DNA of 64,000 nucleotides from Lichenostomus cassidix (GCA_008360975.2 CM039183.1:45995850-46059849), one strand, 5' to 3'. Shown: positions 12,901 through 28,400, counted from the first letter of the stretch. Program-made: numbers and translations. Notes: generated by a model from the sequence alone, not told the origin.

Positions 12901-15900
12901 CTGCCTCTTTCTGGTCTCATTATTTTTAGGATATTTGTGCTAAGTTTTCAGTGTTACTTCTGATAAGCACTGTTTCTACAACATAGTTCTGATTATTTAG
13001 ATTTTTAACTTCAAACTTCTCACTTCAGTTTGTAAGGAAGTTACAATCCAACTGTGGCACAACTCACCAAAAAAAGTCTCCTACATGTAAGAACAAGAAG
13101 TCCCATCAGCATTTTTCAAAACAGTAAAACTAAGTCACAGTGTAAGGTACTGCATGTATATTAAGTAGAAAAATTTTAATTTCCAGTGCAACTTCCGAAG
13201 AAATTCTCTGAGCTGTTGCTTACAGTCCTGCCTTCCCAAGAAATGGTAGAATAGAAAAGCAAACACATTGGATAAGAGAATACTCACTGCTAGCATATCA
13301 TAAAGATGCAATCTCAAAGTGCTGAGAAACTACTCTTACCCAAAGGTTACCTGAGGAAAATTTCCTATTCCTTGCAACAGTCTGTACAGTTCCACAGAGC
13401 AACAAAGTACAGCCTTGTAAAAACGGCATGCAAGTCTACAATATAAAGTAGGATTTAATATTCCTTTACAATATCAGTGTTTATTTCCAACTCTCTTTAT
13501 TGCCACTATTTATTTCTCAGCACAGAGAATCATCAGCTTTAAACAGCTGCTGGGCAGAGGTGCAGTACCACAATTCCCCCTCCTTCTCAAGAAGACCCTC
13601 TTGGCCTGGCTAGTGCTTGCAGTGTGGGTGCTGGCATCCACTAATGTAGTTGAGGTTTGCATCAAAGGGAGTGAAACAGGCAGAAAAGCTTCTAATTTCA
13701 TTCTAAAGTAGTATAATGCACCCCACTAAAGGAAATGCACCTTTTGCATGGCCTGAAACTAAGACAGGGTGTCCCCGCTTCCAGAAGTGATAAAATGTTT
13801 TAAGGGCAAACTACAGAGACCCATTATCTGAGAATTGCTACCCTCTTGTTTAATCTACTTGATTAAAATTTTACCAGAGAGGTACACTTCCACTAAGGTC
13901 ACAAGACATCTTTTAAGTATTCAATCCTTTTTATTTTCCTTTTTTCCTAGTTTTGGCCTGTTGATTTTTTTCAGAATTCCTTCACCTCTCATCCAATGGT
14001 GATTCAGCAGCAGACTCCATGTTAAAGGGTGAGAAGTCACTATTTACTGGTTTGTGCTTTTCCTGCTACTCAGTTTTTTCAGAGGTTTAGGCAATCAGTA
14101 GGCAGCCCAGTAGGGAGACACATAGAGAATAGAAAGCTAGGTCTTTACCTTTTTAAAATATTTGGTATCTGTTTACATGGAGACTATTAAAGTAAGACTT
14201 CTATAGCCTATTTAGATACTTGAGGAAAATAAAGTGGGCAAAATTAGGAAAAATCAATTAAATGCAATTATATACTTAAATTCTATATCTTACATTATTC
14301 CAATGAATTCTTTGTCAACTTGCAACATCACTGCATCCAATAAAGTTCTGCAGATATCAGAGCCTGCCCTGATACTTTCAGTCTTGACACTTTAAGTTTC
14401 CTTTAAAATTTCCTCAGAATCCCTTTGCCAGTTAACAAGATTTAGTTAACACACAGTTAGAGGGGGACTGTAGGAAAAGGAATGCACAAGTATTCAAATT
14501 GTTCTTCCTTCACTCCAGCAAACAGAAGTGCTGCAAAAACCAAGAAAATTTCCTTCAGATAGGAATGCTTACCAGTGCCAAATATGAACGTAATTTGTAT
14601 GAAGGAAAATCTCAGAATATTATTTATCTTAGGTAATAAATCAACATAACTCTCAATCCACATGTAATTTTAAGCTCAGTTTGCTCTATTTTTTTTAAGT
14701 TAAGCTCTTGTAGAAAAAAATCTTTATTTTCTTTTGTCTCCCTAAGCTTCACGACTTCCATCCTTGGCACAGCCATCTGAATTAGATCCAACTTGCCAGA
14801 GGTATCAATTTCATTGAAACAAATCTGCTTCAACATTTTTCACTTGAAAGAATTAGACCATGCCTTTGCAAGATAAAATCACGTTGCAGTTAGAGGAAAA
14901 GAAACCCAACAAACAAGCAGGCTAAATTCTGACTTTCACTAGGAGACTGAAGCATCATATCTTCTGAGGTTAATATATCCTAGAGGCACAATGGATTTAC
15001 TGTACTTCTTCCCTGTTCTAGGAAACTGCTCTCCTACTGACCCAAGAGGGAAAACATACCAAGAAGGGGAAAAAAGCAATTGTGCTAAGAGTGGTAAATG
15101 ATAACCAAGCATTGCTAAGGAGCATTCCCTTCCCAACACAGCCATATACATTCTCTCTTGGATTACCTATCCATTCTTTTTCTCCCTCACATGCACACAC
15201 TATCCAAGACTCCTGTTGGATTTTTTTTTTTGGTAGAATATATACAGAAGCTAATAAAACCATACTTCTAAATGTTTTCAGCTACAGTATGGTATAGGCA
15301 TAAATTTCCTGATTCCTAGGCTCAAGTCCAAGAGGATATTTGTGTGTAAACCAAACTCATAGTTTTTTACCAAAGTCACTACTTATTTTTCTCTTTAGCC
15401 ACTCGCTGTATCCTTCCTTGAGAATGACATGATGCAAGACAATAGGTAGATTTCACACAGCCACTGAAAGAAACCTATATGAGGAATGCCATGATCAAGA
15501 AAAGTTTGCAGCAGCACATTCCACCTTCTAGCTTATTACTTAGTAAGCAAGATTCATAGTGTCTGAAGCTTATATATAGTTAGCAGTCAGGTAGTCAGTC
15601 TTGTCTTTCCTTTTGCAACAAAAAAATATGTTCTTGTATTTTAATTAATCAGTTCCTAGAAAATAATTTTCCAGAGTCCTGGAAAAAAATTCAAGTCACA
15701 TTGACAAACGTGACATGCAATTTTGACATATCAATCTCCCTTACATCGAGACTGATACTAGGACCCAGCCTCTGTTCCTAGAACTGCCACTAATCAGCAA
15801 CATGTCTATCATGTCCATCGCATTTTTTCCATGCTTTACACTAGAGTTGACTTTTCACTCCTACTCCTAACCAAGTTTCTAAAAAGACAGCACATGCCAT

Positions 15901-15944
15901 GAGATCCCAGGAGTACAGCCCCACTGCATAGTGGGATAGAAAGG
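6901..15944. other. Intron sequence without recognised gene
   Basis: AT-rich sequence with simple A-runs near 7683 and 8797. A slightly CpG-enriched patch lies at about 12290-12440 (several CpGs around GCCGAGGCGGG and GAGCGCAGC) without an open frame of interest. I see nothing else that can be named. Confidence 0.55.
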
Positions 15945-16450
15945 CACCTCAGCAGAGACTCTCAGTCTCTGTTATCCCCTGCCCAGAGTGGGGCCCACTG
16001 GACCAGGATGCTCAGAAATTGTTTTGAGTATCTTGGAGAAATCTATGCCAGTGTTCCATCATCCTTACATGGAAAGGGTTTTCTGATGTTTCACTAAAAT
16101 TTCCTGTACTTCAATCTGTGACTTCTATCTCCTGTCCTGTCACTGGGTATTACTGGGAACAGTCTAGCCCTGGCAATGAGTCTTCCTTGCCTGGGATTTC
16201 TGAAGGCAAATCTCACCAGCAAAGGCTGAGGTGAAAGGTGGCTTTAAGTACCTCAGCCTTTCCTGCCCCTGTTCAGCAGCAGGCCCTCATTCTCCCTGCT
16301 CTTGCTTTTGCTGCTGATATGGTTGTAGGAGCTCTTCTTGTTCCCCTTCGCATTGTTTGCTGGATTCAACCGCAGGTAGGCTTTGGCTGTCCTAACCCCA
16401 TCCTTGCATGCTCCAACAATGTCTCTGTACTCCTGGAGAGAATTCAATAC
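15945..16450 (-). mobile_element. CR1 LINE fragment with internal deletion
   Basis: Read on the minus strand, 16447-16253 encodes a degraded stretch (EYRDIVGACKDGVRTAKAYL, then NNAKGNKKSSYNHISSKSK) that matches the CR1 ORF2 linker between endonuclease and reverse transcriptase. It continues as AEVLKATFHLS, the start of the next ORF2 segment. From about 16165 downward it jumps to the CR1 3' region (GACAGGA, GGAACACTGGCATAG, TCCTGGTCCAGTGGG). Most of the reverse transcriptase is therefore missing. The copy is dead. Confidence 0.75.
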
Positions 16451-19400
16451 AGACTGAAAGTCATCAGTGAGCTCACATGCAGCAGCTTATGAAAACATTT
16501 TGGCAGGTGGAAGCATAAGGCACATTCACTGCTGCCTGAATAACCCTACTGGGTTATTTAACTCTTCTTATCCACAAAACTTACTAACTATTCCAATCCT
16601 TGCTCAATACTAGCTCTCTACTACCACAGACATAGGAGAAACATCACCAAAAATTTCTCATCTGAACCTCACAGATAAAGGAGATCCAGTGGTGTTATAA
16701 TTCTTTATATCCATTCCTTATTCAGTTCTACTTTAGAGGGAAGACAAATGCTCACAAGCAAGGTAAAGAACAAAGGTGAAAAGGTTTGAATAATTTATTA
16801 CACATGCTTCAGCTTTATGTCATGCATGAAAAGTGGCATCCTTATGTTGATAAAACTACATGTAATCTGGAATATTATTTCTGTTTTCATAGCTATATCC
16901 ACACACATGTATTACTGACCTTGTTTTCTTCAGAAGGAGACTGTGTCTTATTTCTCCTACAGAAAATGTCCTGTAACACAGCATCTAAGCTCTGCACTAC
17001 CTCTACACTAACACACATGCAGGAAAAATACTACTATTCATGAAACAAGTCTAGCATGCCTTCCTCCTAAATAGGAAAATACAGCACTGCAGATTGATCT
17101 CCAAATAAAACAAACAGAAGATAGAGTTGCACAAATAAAATAATATTAAATAATGAAATGCAAATTCTAAGAAATTTCAAGATATGCTAGTATAATAACC
17201 CTACTTTGGTCACACACTCTGTTATTTCTAGTTAAAGAAAATAAATATCAGGTTCTACTGAGCCGTAATTCTTAGCAGGAAACTAACTTTTGTGTCACAG
17301 ACAGACCGAAGTTCATAAGACTAACATAAAAACCATCAGTGCATACTCTGACTTGCATGGCCAACTACAAACCTTCCCAATTCAAAAGTATTTTTCTTTC
17401 CCAGATTTTTAAGGGAGTTAAAATCTTCTAAAGCAATTCTTTTTTCTCAAAGAAATTGCAATGCCTACAAGAGAACACAAAAGAACATTCCAGAAGTGTA
17501 TACTTTCTATAAACTGTTTTTTGTGGTTTGCTAATAAGTACAGCCTCAGGAGTCTGAACACATTAAGTCTCACATTAGTGGTACCATCACTAAGTGTCCA
17601 TAAACACAGTGAAGTGAAAAGTGAAAGAATGCTTACTATTCTCCTTTTCCTTGCTCTTCCCTCCCACCTCCTCTCCCAGCTGAGCAGGAGCATTTGCCAA
17701 ACTATAGCTGTGACTGGCACAGTACCACAAGGCTCCGCAATAGGACCAAATGCAACACACAGCTTTGCACTAAGAAATCCTGCTGCTCATGTCGCATCAG
17801 GAACTACAAGTTCTCAGTTCTGCAATCCACAAAGCATTCATTGGCCACTAAAGCAAATAAAAGAGATTTACTGAAAACAGGAGAGATGCCTCGCCAGCGA
17901 GCAGACACAGTGCAGTCAGAGATGAGGTGTGCAAACAGTCTAGAACAGAAGTGAAGAATGGGTGTTTGGAGAAAGTATAAACTATACTTATGATGTTATT
18001 TATAGAGTATGAGTAAGGTAATATTTTCAACCAGAGCCATATTACATATTACATTTAGCTGAATAGCTAAACCTGTCATTTTTATCTCAGACTTAATGAT
18101 ATATTTAATCACTGTGGGTTTCTTATTTTCTTTGATGTTGACCATCTTATTTCATAAGTATTTTATGCTCATGGCATGGTAATGATTCTGTTAGAGTGCA
18201 AGAACAAGTCCTCTGGTCATTCTTCTCATACTATGCAACCACTACCTCTGAATTAAAGAAAAATGTGAATGTAAAATTTCAGCCAAAAATAACCAGAGTG
18301 CTTTACAGATGGATAAAATTTGCCTGAGTAAATCAACTCCCTTGCATTATAAGCTCCTTTGTATTAAAAATATTTCCGTCTTGAGACTAAGTTAAGGAAA
18401 CATTTCTGAAGCTGACTATACAGCTTTTAAGCTGTGTTGAGTATATAAAGCAGCTGTTTTAACATCTACTTGTGCCACAAATACAACTTTTTCCACTCAC
18501 AGCAGAGGCTTTGGTGAGCAAATTCCACAGAGGTGTTGAAGACAGCTGCAGAAAGCAGCAAGAAACACTTTTCAGCAGGAATAGGTTCCTTAATATGTCA
18601 CTTATCACTTATCTGCTCCCCCAGTACTATTCCTGTCTCTCTCAAGCTCATTTTAAGCAGAATACATTAAAAGGTATGCTGTTCTAGCTTAAATCAGGAA
18701 AGTTTTGCCCAGCAACCTGTGCTTCTCTCACCCCCCTTTTTCTTGTCCCAGCTATCACTGCCTCCCACATGCTTTCCTGTCATGTTGAGAGTCTCAAGCC
18801 CAACATACAGTTTTGCAGTAGCAGGCTTCCCTACCAAGGGGAACAGGGTGAGGAAATACTCTAAAAAGTTGCTGCTCAAAGACAGGAAAATACAAATTTC
18901 TATGCTTGGTCTGGATGGAAGTTCTTCTGGGCAAAAACTGCCCACAGTTTGGTAGACCTGTTTTCACACTTCCCTGAACCACCTTGTGCTTCAGAAGTCC
19001 CATTAGAAAAACAACTTCATTACTTTTCAGGAACACTGTGAAGATATAGATCTCACAGACTGAACAAACTCAAACCACTCCACCCAGGAGAGAAAGAGAG
19101 GCAAGTGCTGAAGTAAGAGCAAGTAGAAGAGCTTCCATGTTGCTGAGCATCAGTGTTTTGTCAGACATGCTGCACAGGTTTCTGGGAAAATCCCTGCCCT
19201 TCTAAGAGTGCAGAGAATCACCACCCTATTCCTGGTACTGCTATTAATCAGGCAAATGACACCAAAGGCACATCCCCTCTCTGTGTCCTTTAAATTTAAA
19301 AAAAAAAGTGTTAATAATTACCTTCCTCTTTGACATGCTAGACAAAAACCACAGCATGAGGATAAAATCCAGAGTTGTACTCTCCAGTCAGTAGTGAGTC

Positions 19401-22400
19401 AGTGAAGAGTCAGCAAGGACACTTAGCAGCTTCTTTTACAGAAGATGGAAAGATTTCTTTGTTTATGACACTTGAGCAGAGAATTTCAAGCTTGCTTTTT
19501 TTTTTCATAAGGAATAAATTTATCATTGATACAACAGCTCCAAAAAAACCAACTCTACCCATGCAGCAGGGTGGTACAAAGAAATTCAGTATAAAGGCAA
19601 AGCTTTTATCTTGGAGACAGTTGGGTCCTTTCCAACCTGCCCCCCAAGCTTTGTAACCCTCATTAACATCTTTCTGAATCTCAAGGCCCTCTTGCACTAA
19701 GTGTGAGCAGCACATACACCATCACTAGAACCACAGCACATTTAGAAAGAGGGAGAAAAGTGCATCATCCCACTGGGACCCCTGCCAGATAACAGCCATT
19801 GGATCCTCCACTGGTGCCCCACACGCTGACGCTGGCAAGGCATGCTGTATCCTTGAGCCAGCGGAGCAAAGAGGGGAGTGGCAGTGTCTCAACCACCTAA
19901 ATGAACACACTGCACACAGCTAACCAACACCTCAGCACAGTAACAATAAGATCCCGTTACTGCCAGCCTCAGCTGTATTTGAACTGGGGTCAGAAGGTGA
20001 AAGATACTATATGCTATTTTAAAGTCTTCCAGCTTCTAAAATTCATAACCAAAGAGTTCCAGAGGAAAAAGAACTGAAGCTGTCAGCTGTTTCCATGTAG
20101 CACAGTGCAAAACACAGACAACTGCTGAGCTATAAAGAACCACAGAGCTTTGCCAAAATTTGCTTCATTGATTAGATGAGACAAGTATCAGACTCAAAAC
20201 TAGACAGGGGAAAATGCAACAGGCCTAATGAGGTAAGGCTGTTCTTCAGAAGATTAAATAACTCATGCTGAATTTGACTGACTCCCCAGAAAAATATTAT
20301 TGAACGGATGATATTAAGTGATAGGTTTTGCTCATTAATAGTGAGGCAAGATAGAGAGTTTGCAGTAAGAGAATTAAGCATTTTCTATTTCAGCTTTCAT
20401 TTAATCATACTTCTGACCGTCTCTACTTCACAAAAACAATTCTTTCCCCCCCCCAAAAAAAAACCCCAAACTGAACTCCACCACACACACAAAAATCTCC
20501 AACAAAACCTCAAATAAACAGGTGGTAGGCTTTAGGCTCTGCTATTTTGTTATTCACCCTAATTTACTTATTGTGTTATCTCCCAACAGGCAACACAAAA
20601 GAAATCTGCACAATTGTATGGGGCATTCTGCTAGGAAAAGAACAATCAGCTGCAGACATCAAAGGAACTGAGAAGTCAGCAATTTCACAGCCTTTGCATT
20701 ACTATATCTGCTGCAACATTTCAGATAGTATCAAACCCATTGTAACACACTATTTTCATGGAACTGCAAGACTTAGGAAGAAACAAATATGGCACCAAAT
20801 CCATCCATCAAGCAGGGATAGATACCTTCTGCACTGCTATTTTTCCAGTCTTATGTAGTAATTATTTTTATGCACCCTAAGCACTCATGTTTCAATGGCC
20901 TGCTGACATGAAGTGATAACCTCTCAATTTAAAAATCTTGCTAATGATGTAACTTCCCAGCTCCTCTCTCCCCTCCCCATCCTTCTCCTCCTCCTCTTTG
21001 GAAGCCTGCCACTGGTCATCAGCCAGTGTTTCTGAGATTAAGTACCAAGACAACTCAGATTCTTCCCACCAAACTTCAAGCATTTCTCTGTGCTTAAGTC
21101 AGGGGTTCTGCCATCATAGACACTTAAGAATCCTGAATTAGCCTTTGGAGATACCACTGTCTCTCCCTGCTGACTTCAGAGGGAAGAACCTCTGAAACAA
21201 GGAGTAATGGTCTTACAGACAAGCCAGGCACAGTCTTAATCTTGTGTAACTTTTTCTGATAAAGACACCTGTCTGTCCTCTTCACCCTATAGTTCTCTCC
21301 CATTTAAAAACCTCTTCTTGGCACTGTATTGCCCAGTCAGAATGCAATTTCTACATGTAATTTCATCAAACTCGTACAGAGGAGGTCTACCAACATCAAT
21401 CCTCCAAGATCTTTCTGTGTGTTTCATAGTACCTCAGTAGCATTTCTCCTTACCTTTTAAGAATGCAAAAGCATGGGCTGCTTATGGGACACTTCTCCTA
21501 AGATCCCATGTTTTTCTGATTTTCAATGCAGGGATTCAGGTGGCTCTTCTCTAGATGTAGACCCACAAAAGAGGCAAGAGTAGTAGCTCTATGATGCAAG
21601 CCACTGAAGAAGGAAAACCTGATTGAAGGAATTCCAGCAATTCATGACTGGAAAATCACCATCTGCTAAACATGGTTTGGAGTTATAGAGGAACAGATTA
21701 ACAAAAGGACTGGGCAACTACCTATAAATACAAGGGGAGCAGAAGGAAGAATAGGGTTTTGGAAGGTAGTAAGAGACAAGAAAAAATAAGACCGAATAAA
21801 AAGTCGATACTGCCCATACTTAATGCTATCTCCTCCTAAGTGCTATGAGGTATAAAAATGCAAATTACTGTAAACATTCACAAAGTTATGTGAAATCTAA
21901 CCCAAAACTTATATATAGTGAGATAATTCTCAAATACTTTCCGAAAAAACACCATAAGGCTTGGTTTCTTCTCTCACATTCCCATGCCCCAACCCCTTCA
22001 GGATTCACATCCACTTCAACACAAGACACCTCCTTGAAGCAAAAGTGTAAAACTTCATCATCTGAATAGAGAAAAAAAAACCCCAAAACATTTAGAGAAA
22101 CAATGCAAGCACTAATCTGCACAAGAACTCCCAAAGTTTAGGGTATTTTACAAGGTAAAAAAACACATAACAGGAATTTAGATTTCAAAAGCAAGCCTTG
22201 AAATCTGGGCTGAAACACCATGTAAAGATCTTTGAGAAAACCAAAGTTTCCTCTAAAGAAATCTGCCATTCCATTCAAAGGCCAAGCAATGACAGAAGCC
22301 TCACAATAGTGTCTAGCAGTAATTAAGCAAAAGCTAACAAACTTTCACTTATTCTAACAACTTTGTTGTATGTATTTCAGAAACATCTATTATTAAGTTA

Positions 22401-25400
22401 CCAGAAGAGTTCTAAGGAGCAACTCCTCTCCCAGAAATGTCCAGAACGTTCCACATCAGGAAAAAAAAAAAAAAAACAAGTGGAAATAATAAATCAAATC
22501 CCCTTGACTAGCAATTGTTAATCCAGACACCAGCAGCTCATCTCACAGAATTGTCACTTACTAGCAGTTAGTAACCTTGTGAGAGTAAAATGTTATATTG
22601 GCATCCTGTCTCTGGGGCAGCTACATTAAACTGAACTAACTATCCACTTGATCAGCAGAGGTTTTTAAAACAAACACTCTCAAGGGTGCTAAAACATACT
22701 ATTTACTTATGGCTGTACTGCTTCTTCACTCAAATAGGCACAGGCACTCTGATCTCCATCCCAGATTCCTGATAACTTCGACTCTGAATCATTAAGTATG
22801 ATACGTATGATAAGTAGCAAGTCTTGGCAAGCATCCAAATGTCTATTTCTAAAGAATTAGTACTCAGAAACCGTAGCACAAACCTAATCATTGTGGTTCC
22901 ATGCTTACAAACAAAGCCAAACATCTATTTTCAACACAACAGGGTCTGCTTCCCTCAGAGCAGCTCTAAAGAGCATGAGAGTAAAATAAATTTCAGTCAA
23001 ATAATTGCTCTCCACTTCCTACCCACCCCTCCAGTCTCCAAACATCCTCTAACCCAGATTCTAAAACAATAAAAAAAACAACAAATGCCTCATTACATAA
23101 ACACAAGTTATGTTTGAAAATCTATTTGCCTGCTCACCAATAATGATGAGGAAACAGTCCTTAGTGGAAAAAAAAAAAAAAATCATGTCATCACTTTCCA
23201 CAGCTTTCACTTGGAATTTAAAAAAACCTCATAATAATAATAAGCATAAGCTAAAAGCTAGTGAAGCCACTGCTGTGCCAGTCAGACTAGATCTTGCAGG
23301 CAAGCACCTCTGGTGCCCCAGGAAAGGCAGCAGTGGCTATGGCAATGGCAGCCTATCCTGGCTTGGTGTTCCCTTCCAAATTAATGCCAACAGGCTACAG
23401 ACAACTGATGTCTCCAAAAAGGGCTGATCCTACTTGTATCATTTGTCTATAATAAACTGTAATGGCCTGGAAATGGCTCTCTCCCCTCACTGATAAGAGA
23501 GGAAAAGCAGACAAATAGCTGAGAGGACTATGAATCTTAGAGCAAGATCCAAAGAGGAACATAATTCTCATCAATTTCAAAAGGATTCTTGTCTTTCCTG
23601 CCGCCATGCTATGAATGAGCAGCACCTAAATCCTTGCAAGCCCCAGCTCCAAAACTTACTGGTCCAAAAAATAAAAACCAGCAGAGAAGGGAGCAAGGGG
23701 GACCTCCCCCAAATCCCCAGTTCTTCAGGAGAACAATCCAAATAGAAACATCCTCAAAAGTTATCTGCCCTGAATAACAACGCAGTAGCTTATTTTTATA
23801 AGTGTGTTCATACACACTTGCATGAGTGCACAGAGTGGCTATTGACCCCCTTGGCTCTACTTGCAACACAGGAAACACAGTGCTTGCTTTCACATCACTG
23901 CAATTTAAAACAGCGCTCACAGGGGGTCAGCAGCAGGTGCAAAGCCACAACTTCCAAACAAACCCCACAACAGAGTTGTTGGTCTGGTCCAAGATGAAAA
24001 CAAACTCTTACATCTTACCTGAAAAACCTCTCTTTGCAGAGAGGGACAGCTATGAAAACAAAATAACCAGCTCTAGCTCTTCTTGAATAGGTTACAGGAG
24101 CCAGAAGCTAACAATGAGCAAGTACTTGCACATGAAGCTAAGAAGGCAACCTAGAAAGAACAGCTTCCTTAAGTGCTTAAAATTTATGTCCAAAAATATG
24201 CAGTGATTATCATACAAAATACACTCAAGCAATTTCAGTAATCCCAGATTTTTGCTAGACGTAAGAGACAGCAGACACACTCTCTCGTTATTAATATATG
24301 AATTTAAATGATGGGAGAGAAAGGGTCAATTACCATCTGGAAACAGGAGGTAAGAAAAGGATACCTGTTCAACCATTTTACAGAGTGTTCCAACCAAAAA
24401 TCATGTAAAACCCAATTCCCCCTCTGTTATACCTTCATCATATGTTCTATAAATTTTGATAAAAGAGCCCTGTACTTAACTAACAAATTAAGAACTTCCA
24501 CTTACTGTCACTGGTGATTTTGACACATGCTACTGATTTCAAAACAGTTTTTAACAGGAATCAGAGCAGAGCTAGTACAGATGTTAATTAATCTCAGATC
24601 CTTTACTAGAGGCAAGGGAGGAAAGGAATTAGACAGCCTTTATTTTCTCCACAGAGCATGAGGTGGTGTAGTTTCCATATGAGTTACATTTGCTACGGAG
24701 TCTCTCATTCTCGAAGTTTTCAGTGTTTATCCTTCTAAAACCCCAAGCGAAAACAACCTTCCTTCTCCTTAATTTTGTATGAAAATATGAGAACCTCTGC
24801 AGCAAACAAACACTTTTTTCCTCATAACAGTCACAATTCCTTTTGGCTGAGTACTCTGTGATAGAGAACGAAGTGCTTGCCATTCACGTAGGGTGAACAA
24901 GGCTTCAAGCAGCTGCATATTCACAAATCAAGTCTAAGCAGCAACACAGGAAACAAGAAATAAGTGATTTGGTTACTTTCTCCTGGACATGAAGTCTTCT
25001 AGATTAGGACTACTCTAAAAATTGAAGCCTTTTGATGAGACTCTGGAACCCAAATACAACAATAACTCCTGAAGTAAAGCTGTACACAGACTGTGATAGT
25101 CAACAATGGTGACACTCTTGAAAGAAAAACAGCTGGACCACTGACTTTGCCTCAGTCTGCACAGGAGCTCCCCTCTAACGCTATCTGCCTTATCTCTTCC
25201 ACACAGCCAAAACCCCTCCACAACAAAAGGATTTATCAAAAGCAACTTTTTCCTCTCAGTACTTCTGTGGCTATGACCACTACAATATCTCAGACTATCA
25301 TATTCTCTCACACAATTATCTTCAAAATGTCATTTGGACAAAAGGGGATTAAACAGAGAGAATTAACACATATTTTGTTCAATGTCACATGAAGTGTCAG

Positions 25401-28400
25401 AGCAGGGAACTGAAGTTTCTCTCATCTCCTCAGGCCCAATGAAACATCCCATTTAACCAGCAGACTTGTTCTCTCACAGGTATATATACCACACTGCTAT
25501 ATAACTTGAAAGTAGACCAAATAAATCATGTTTTGAAAAAAAACTGTAGTAATATTCCCTCTCATCAGGGGCTGAAATAATCCTTTAAATCCCTTGTTAA
25601 GGGACAAAGTTGACAATACGAAAAAGAGGCATGTACACAGACGCATATATGCAATTCCTGATTCCCAGACTGGACACTGACTTTGAAAGCAGAAAATACG
25701 TTCCTGAATAAATGTTGTCCCATTTCCCAAATACATTTAGAATGTCATCACAACACATTCACACAATCTTTAGCATTTTTTGCTATGACTTCACTGTACA
25801 GAGCGGTTTGGCCAGCCAGCATAATGTAGTCCAGAGACCACTTAATCTTTTTGAAAGGAAAAGGCTTGAGTTTTATGACCTTGGTCATAAAACAAGGTGC
25901 ATTCTGGTTCTCCACAGAGGATTTCTTGATAGCGCCATGTGTTAGGCAAAGCTTTGTTAATCTTACCATCAGACAAGCTGTGAGTGATGAGCAGTCTTTT
26001 AACAAAAGCTACTTGGAGATAAGGCACCTCTTCTGTCTTCCAAAAAAGCTCACTTATACCTTGAGAGTTTAGTAATCTAAATGCAAGTCCAAACATATTT
26101 TATCTAAAAGAAAATACATATGGCTTTCACAATAGCAAAGTCCAAAGACAACAGAAAAGCTAATTAAGAAGGACAGAGCTTCAGACTTGTGATTTAGGTT
26201 CAGACCATCTATATACAAGGCTTTTAGGAAGCAGCTTTTAAATTGACCTTTCAGTTCCCTACAACGTTAATGAATTTTAAAATGTAATTAACTCCAGCTG
26301 TAATGCAACTAAACAATCTGCTGAGAAATCAAACCAAAATCAAAATGCTTTAGAGCACAGAAGAGCTCTCTGTTTTGAGAACAATAAGAAAAAAACCCGT
26401 CAATAAGAACGTAACCTGGGCCCTGTAAAAAGCGTAGGCATCTCAGAAATGGGTATTATGTCACCACACAGTCAATCTCACCTACAGACCTGATTGTCTT
26501 TCCTCGAGCGTTTCTCCTCTCACACATCTGAAAGGCCTCCAAAACTGTAAAGAATTCATGATCCATGCACATACAAAACAAAACTGGATGATACAAACCT
26601 TTTTGGCCATGAAAAGGCAGCATGATATCTACCTGCAAAAACAAAGCATGCTAGCTGCTTCTAATTTTTAGAAAAGCTTGCCATGAAGAATTCTGTGCTT
26701 TACATCATTCTGGATATAAATGAACTGTTAGCAGAATAAAAAACCCAAACAATCCCCCTCAAAAAACTCAAAAACCCTACTGTTGTTCCTCCCTTCTACA
26801 GCTTCTAAAAAAAAATTGTATACAAAACACTGCCAGTCACTTTTACTGTTTTCTTTGGACAGTCAGTTTTTCTTTTCTGTCCCTCTCTTAATAGCTTAAC
26901 AGGAAAAAGATCAGACAGGCCAGGAAAAAAAACAAAACCAAAACAAATAAACAAAAAAAAATCCATCCGCAACACCCTACTGAAATAAAGCCAATTCATA
27001 CTACCTTGATTTAAATAAAAAGTTTCACTTGCTGTTTAGTTTTAAATATTTTGAAGATTTTTGTAACAGCCTCCCCAGATACTCAGATTTCTTTTTGCTT
27101 CCATTATAGTTATATTCCCTGATGTGCCCAAAATAAATATAACCGTTGTTGTGACAACTTTAAGGCTATCAAGCCCATTTGGCCAAAATACCTGAGAACT
27201 TCCAGTGTCAGAATTACAAACTGGATTGAGACTGAGAGCAACATAGCAATTGTTTGAGGAACACAAGCAGACACTTAAGACTTTTGTCTTGCATAGGAAA
27301 CCACAGCACAGGCAACCTTCACATGCAATCAAGCCAGTGTACTTGTTGGCAGGCTCCTGTCAAGTTCATCAGGGACAATATTTTAATTGACATGAACAAG
27401 TTTGCACAGCGAATACTGAAGATCCAAAGGTTTTATTTTTTTGTGGGCCATTAGACTGTTGCTACCAGCCATTGGAAATTCTCATTTCTGTAATTTGAAG
27501 CACATATATGTCACAAGTCAAAGCAGAGAAGAATAAAGCAATGCAAAACCATGCAGTTGCAGGGGAGTGAAGTCCCTAGTGCATTCCCCAAAAGCCACCA
27601 GGCTGTCCAAGATTTATGATTTGTGTCTTACTCATCTAGGGGAAGACTCTTCTCACTTCCTTTCACTGCTGGAGTTGGTTTTCAATTAGTGAGCCAGGAT
27701 TACCTTGGCAGAATCAACAAGCAAGACCTCATTTGTGCAAATCCCAATACCACAGTTCATTACTGGAAAGCCTGGCAGTTTTTAAACCTTCCTGGTTTTT
27801 GGATCTCATAGATGGTCCAGGAGTGGTATGCACCCTTATATAGCAAATTTAAGCCTACTGGTGACAGATGTGCTTTTAGGTATCTTCCACAGATTCTTTA
27901 GAAATAACCCACCAATGTCTATGGCCTCCCCAATAATTTCATGCTGAAAAACAGGGCTCTAGATCCCTCCTGACAAGATGACTACAGTGTGAACTTGAGC
28001 CGTGTCATTGCAAGCCACATCCAGAACAGAGAGCACAAACAGAAAAGAGCTTTCCACAGACCTTTCTATACTCTGAATCATTATAAACTTGAAGGCAGAA
28101 CAAGACAATAACAAAACACAGCCTCGTACCTACTACCCTACTCTCACTTGCTCTGGATGACTCCGGTTTAAAAGAGAAGAGCTGCTGATGTGAAGTGGAA
28201 ATACTGAATACAGCTATTGTCTACCCAAAAACTGACACAATATTTTTCCAAGATTCTCTCCAATCAGTATAACAACCAAACAAAAAGGGAGGCATATATG
28301 CACAAGACACCAGAGAAGCTGGCCTGAGGGAGAACAAAAAAAATTACTAGTACTCTGAATATTCTGAAAACACACTCATCTTCCCCACCTCCAAAGGAAG

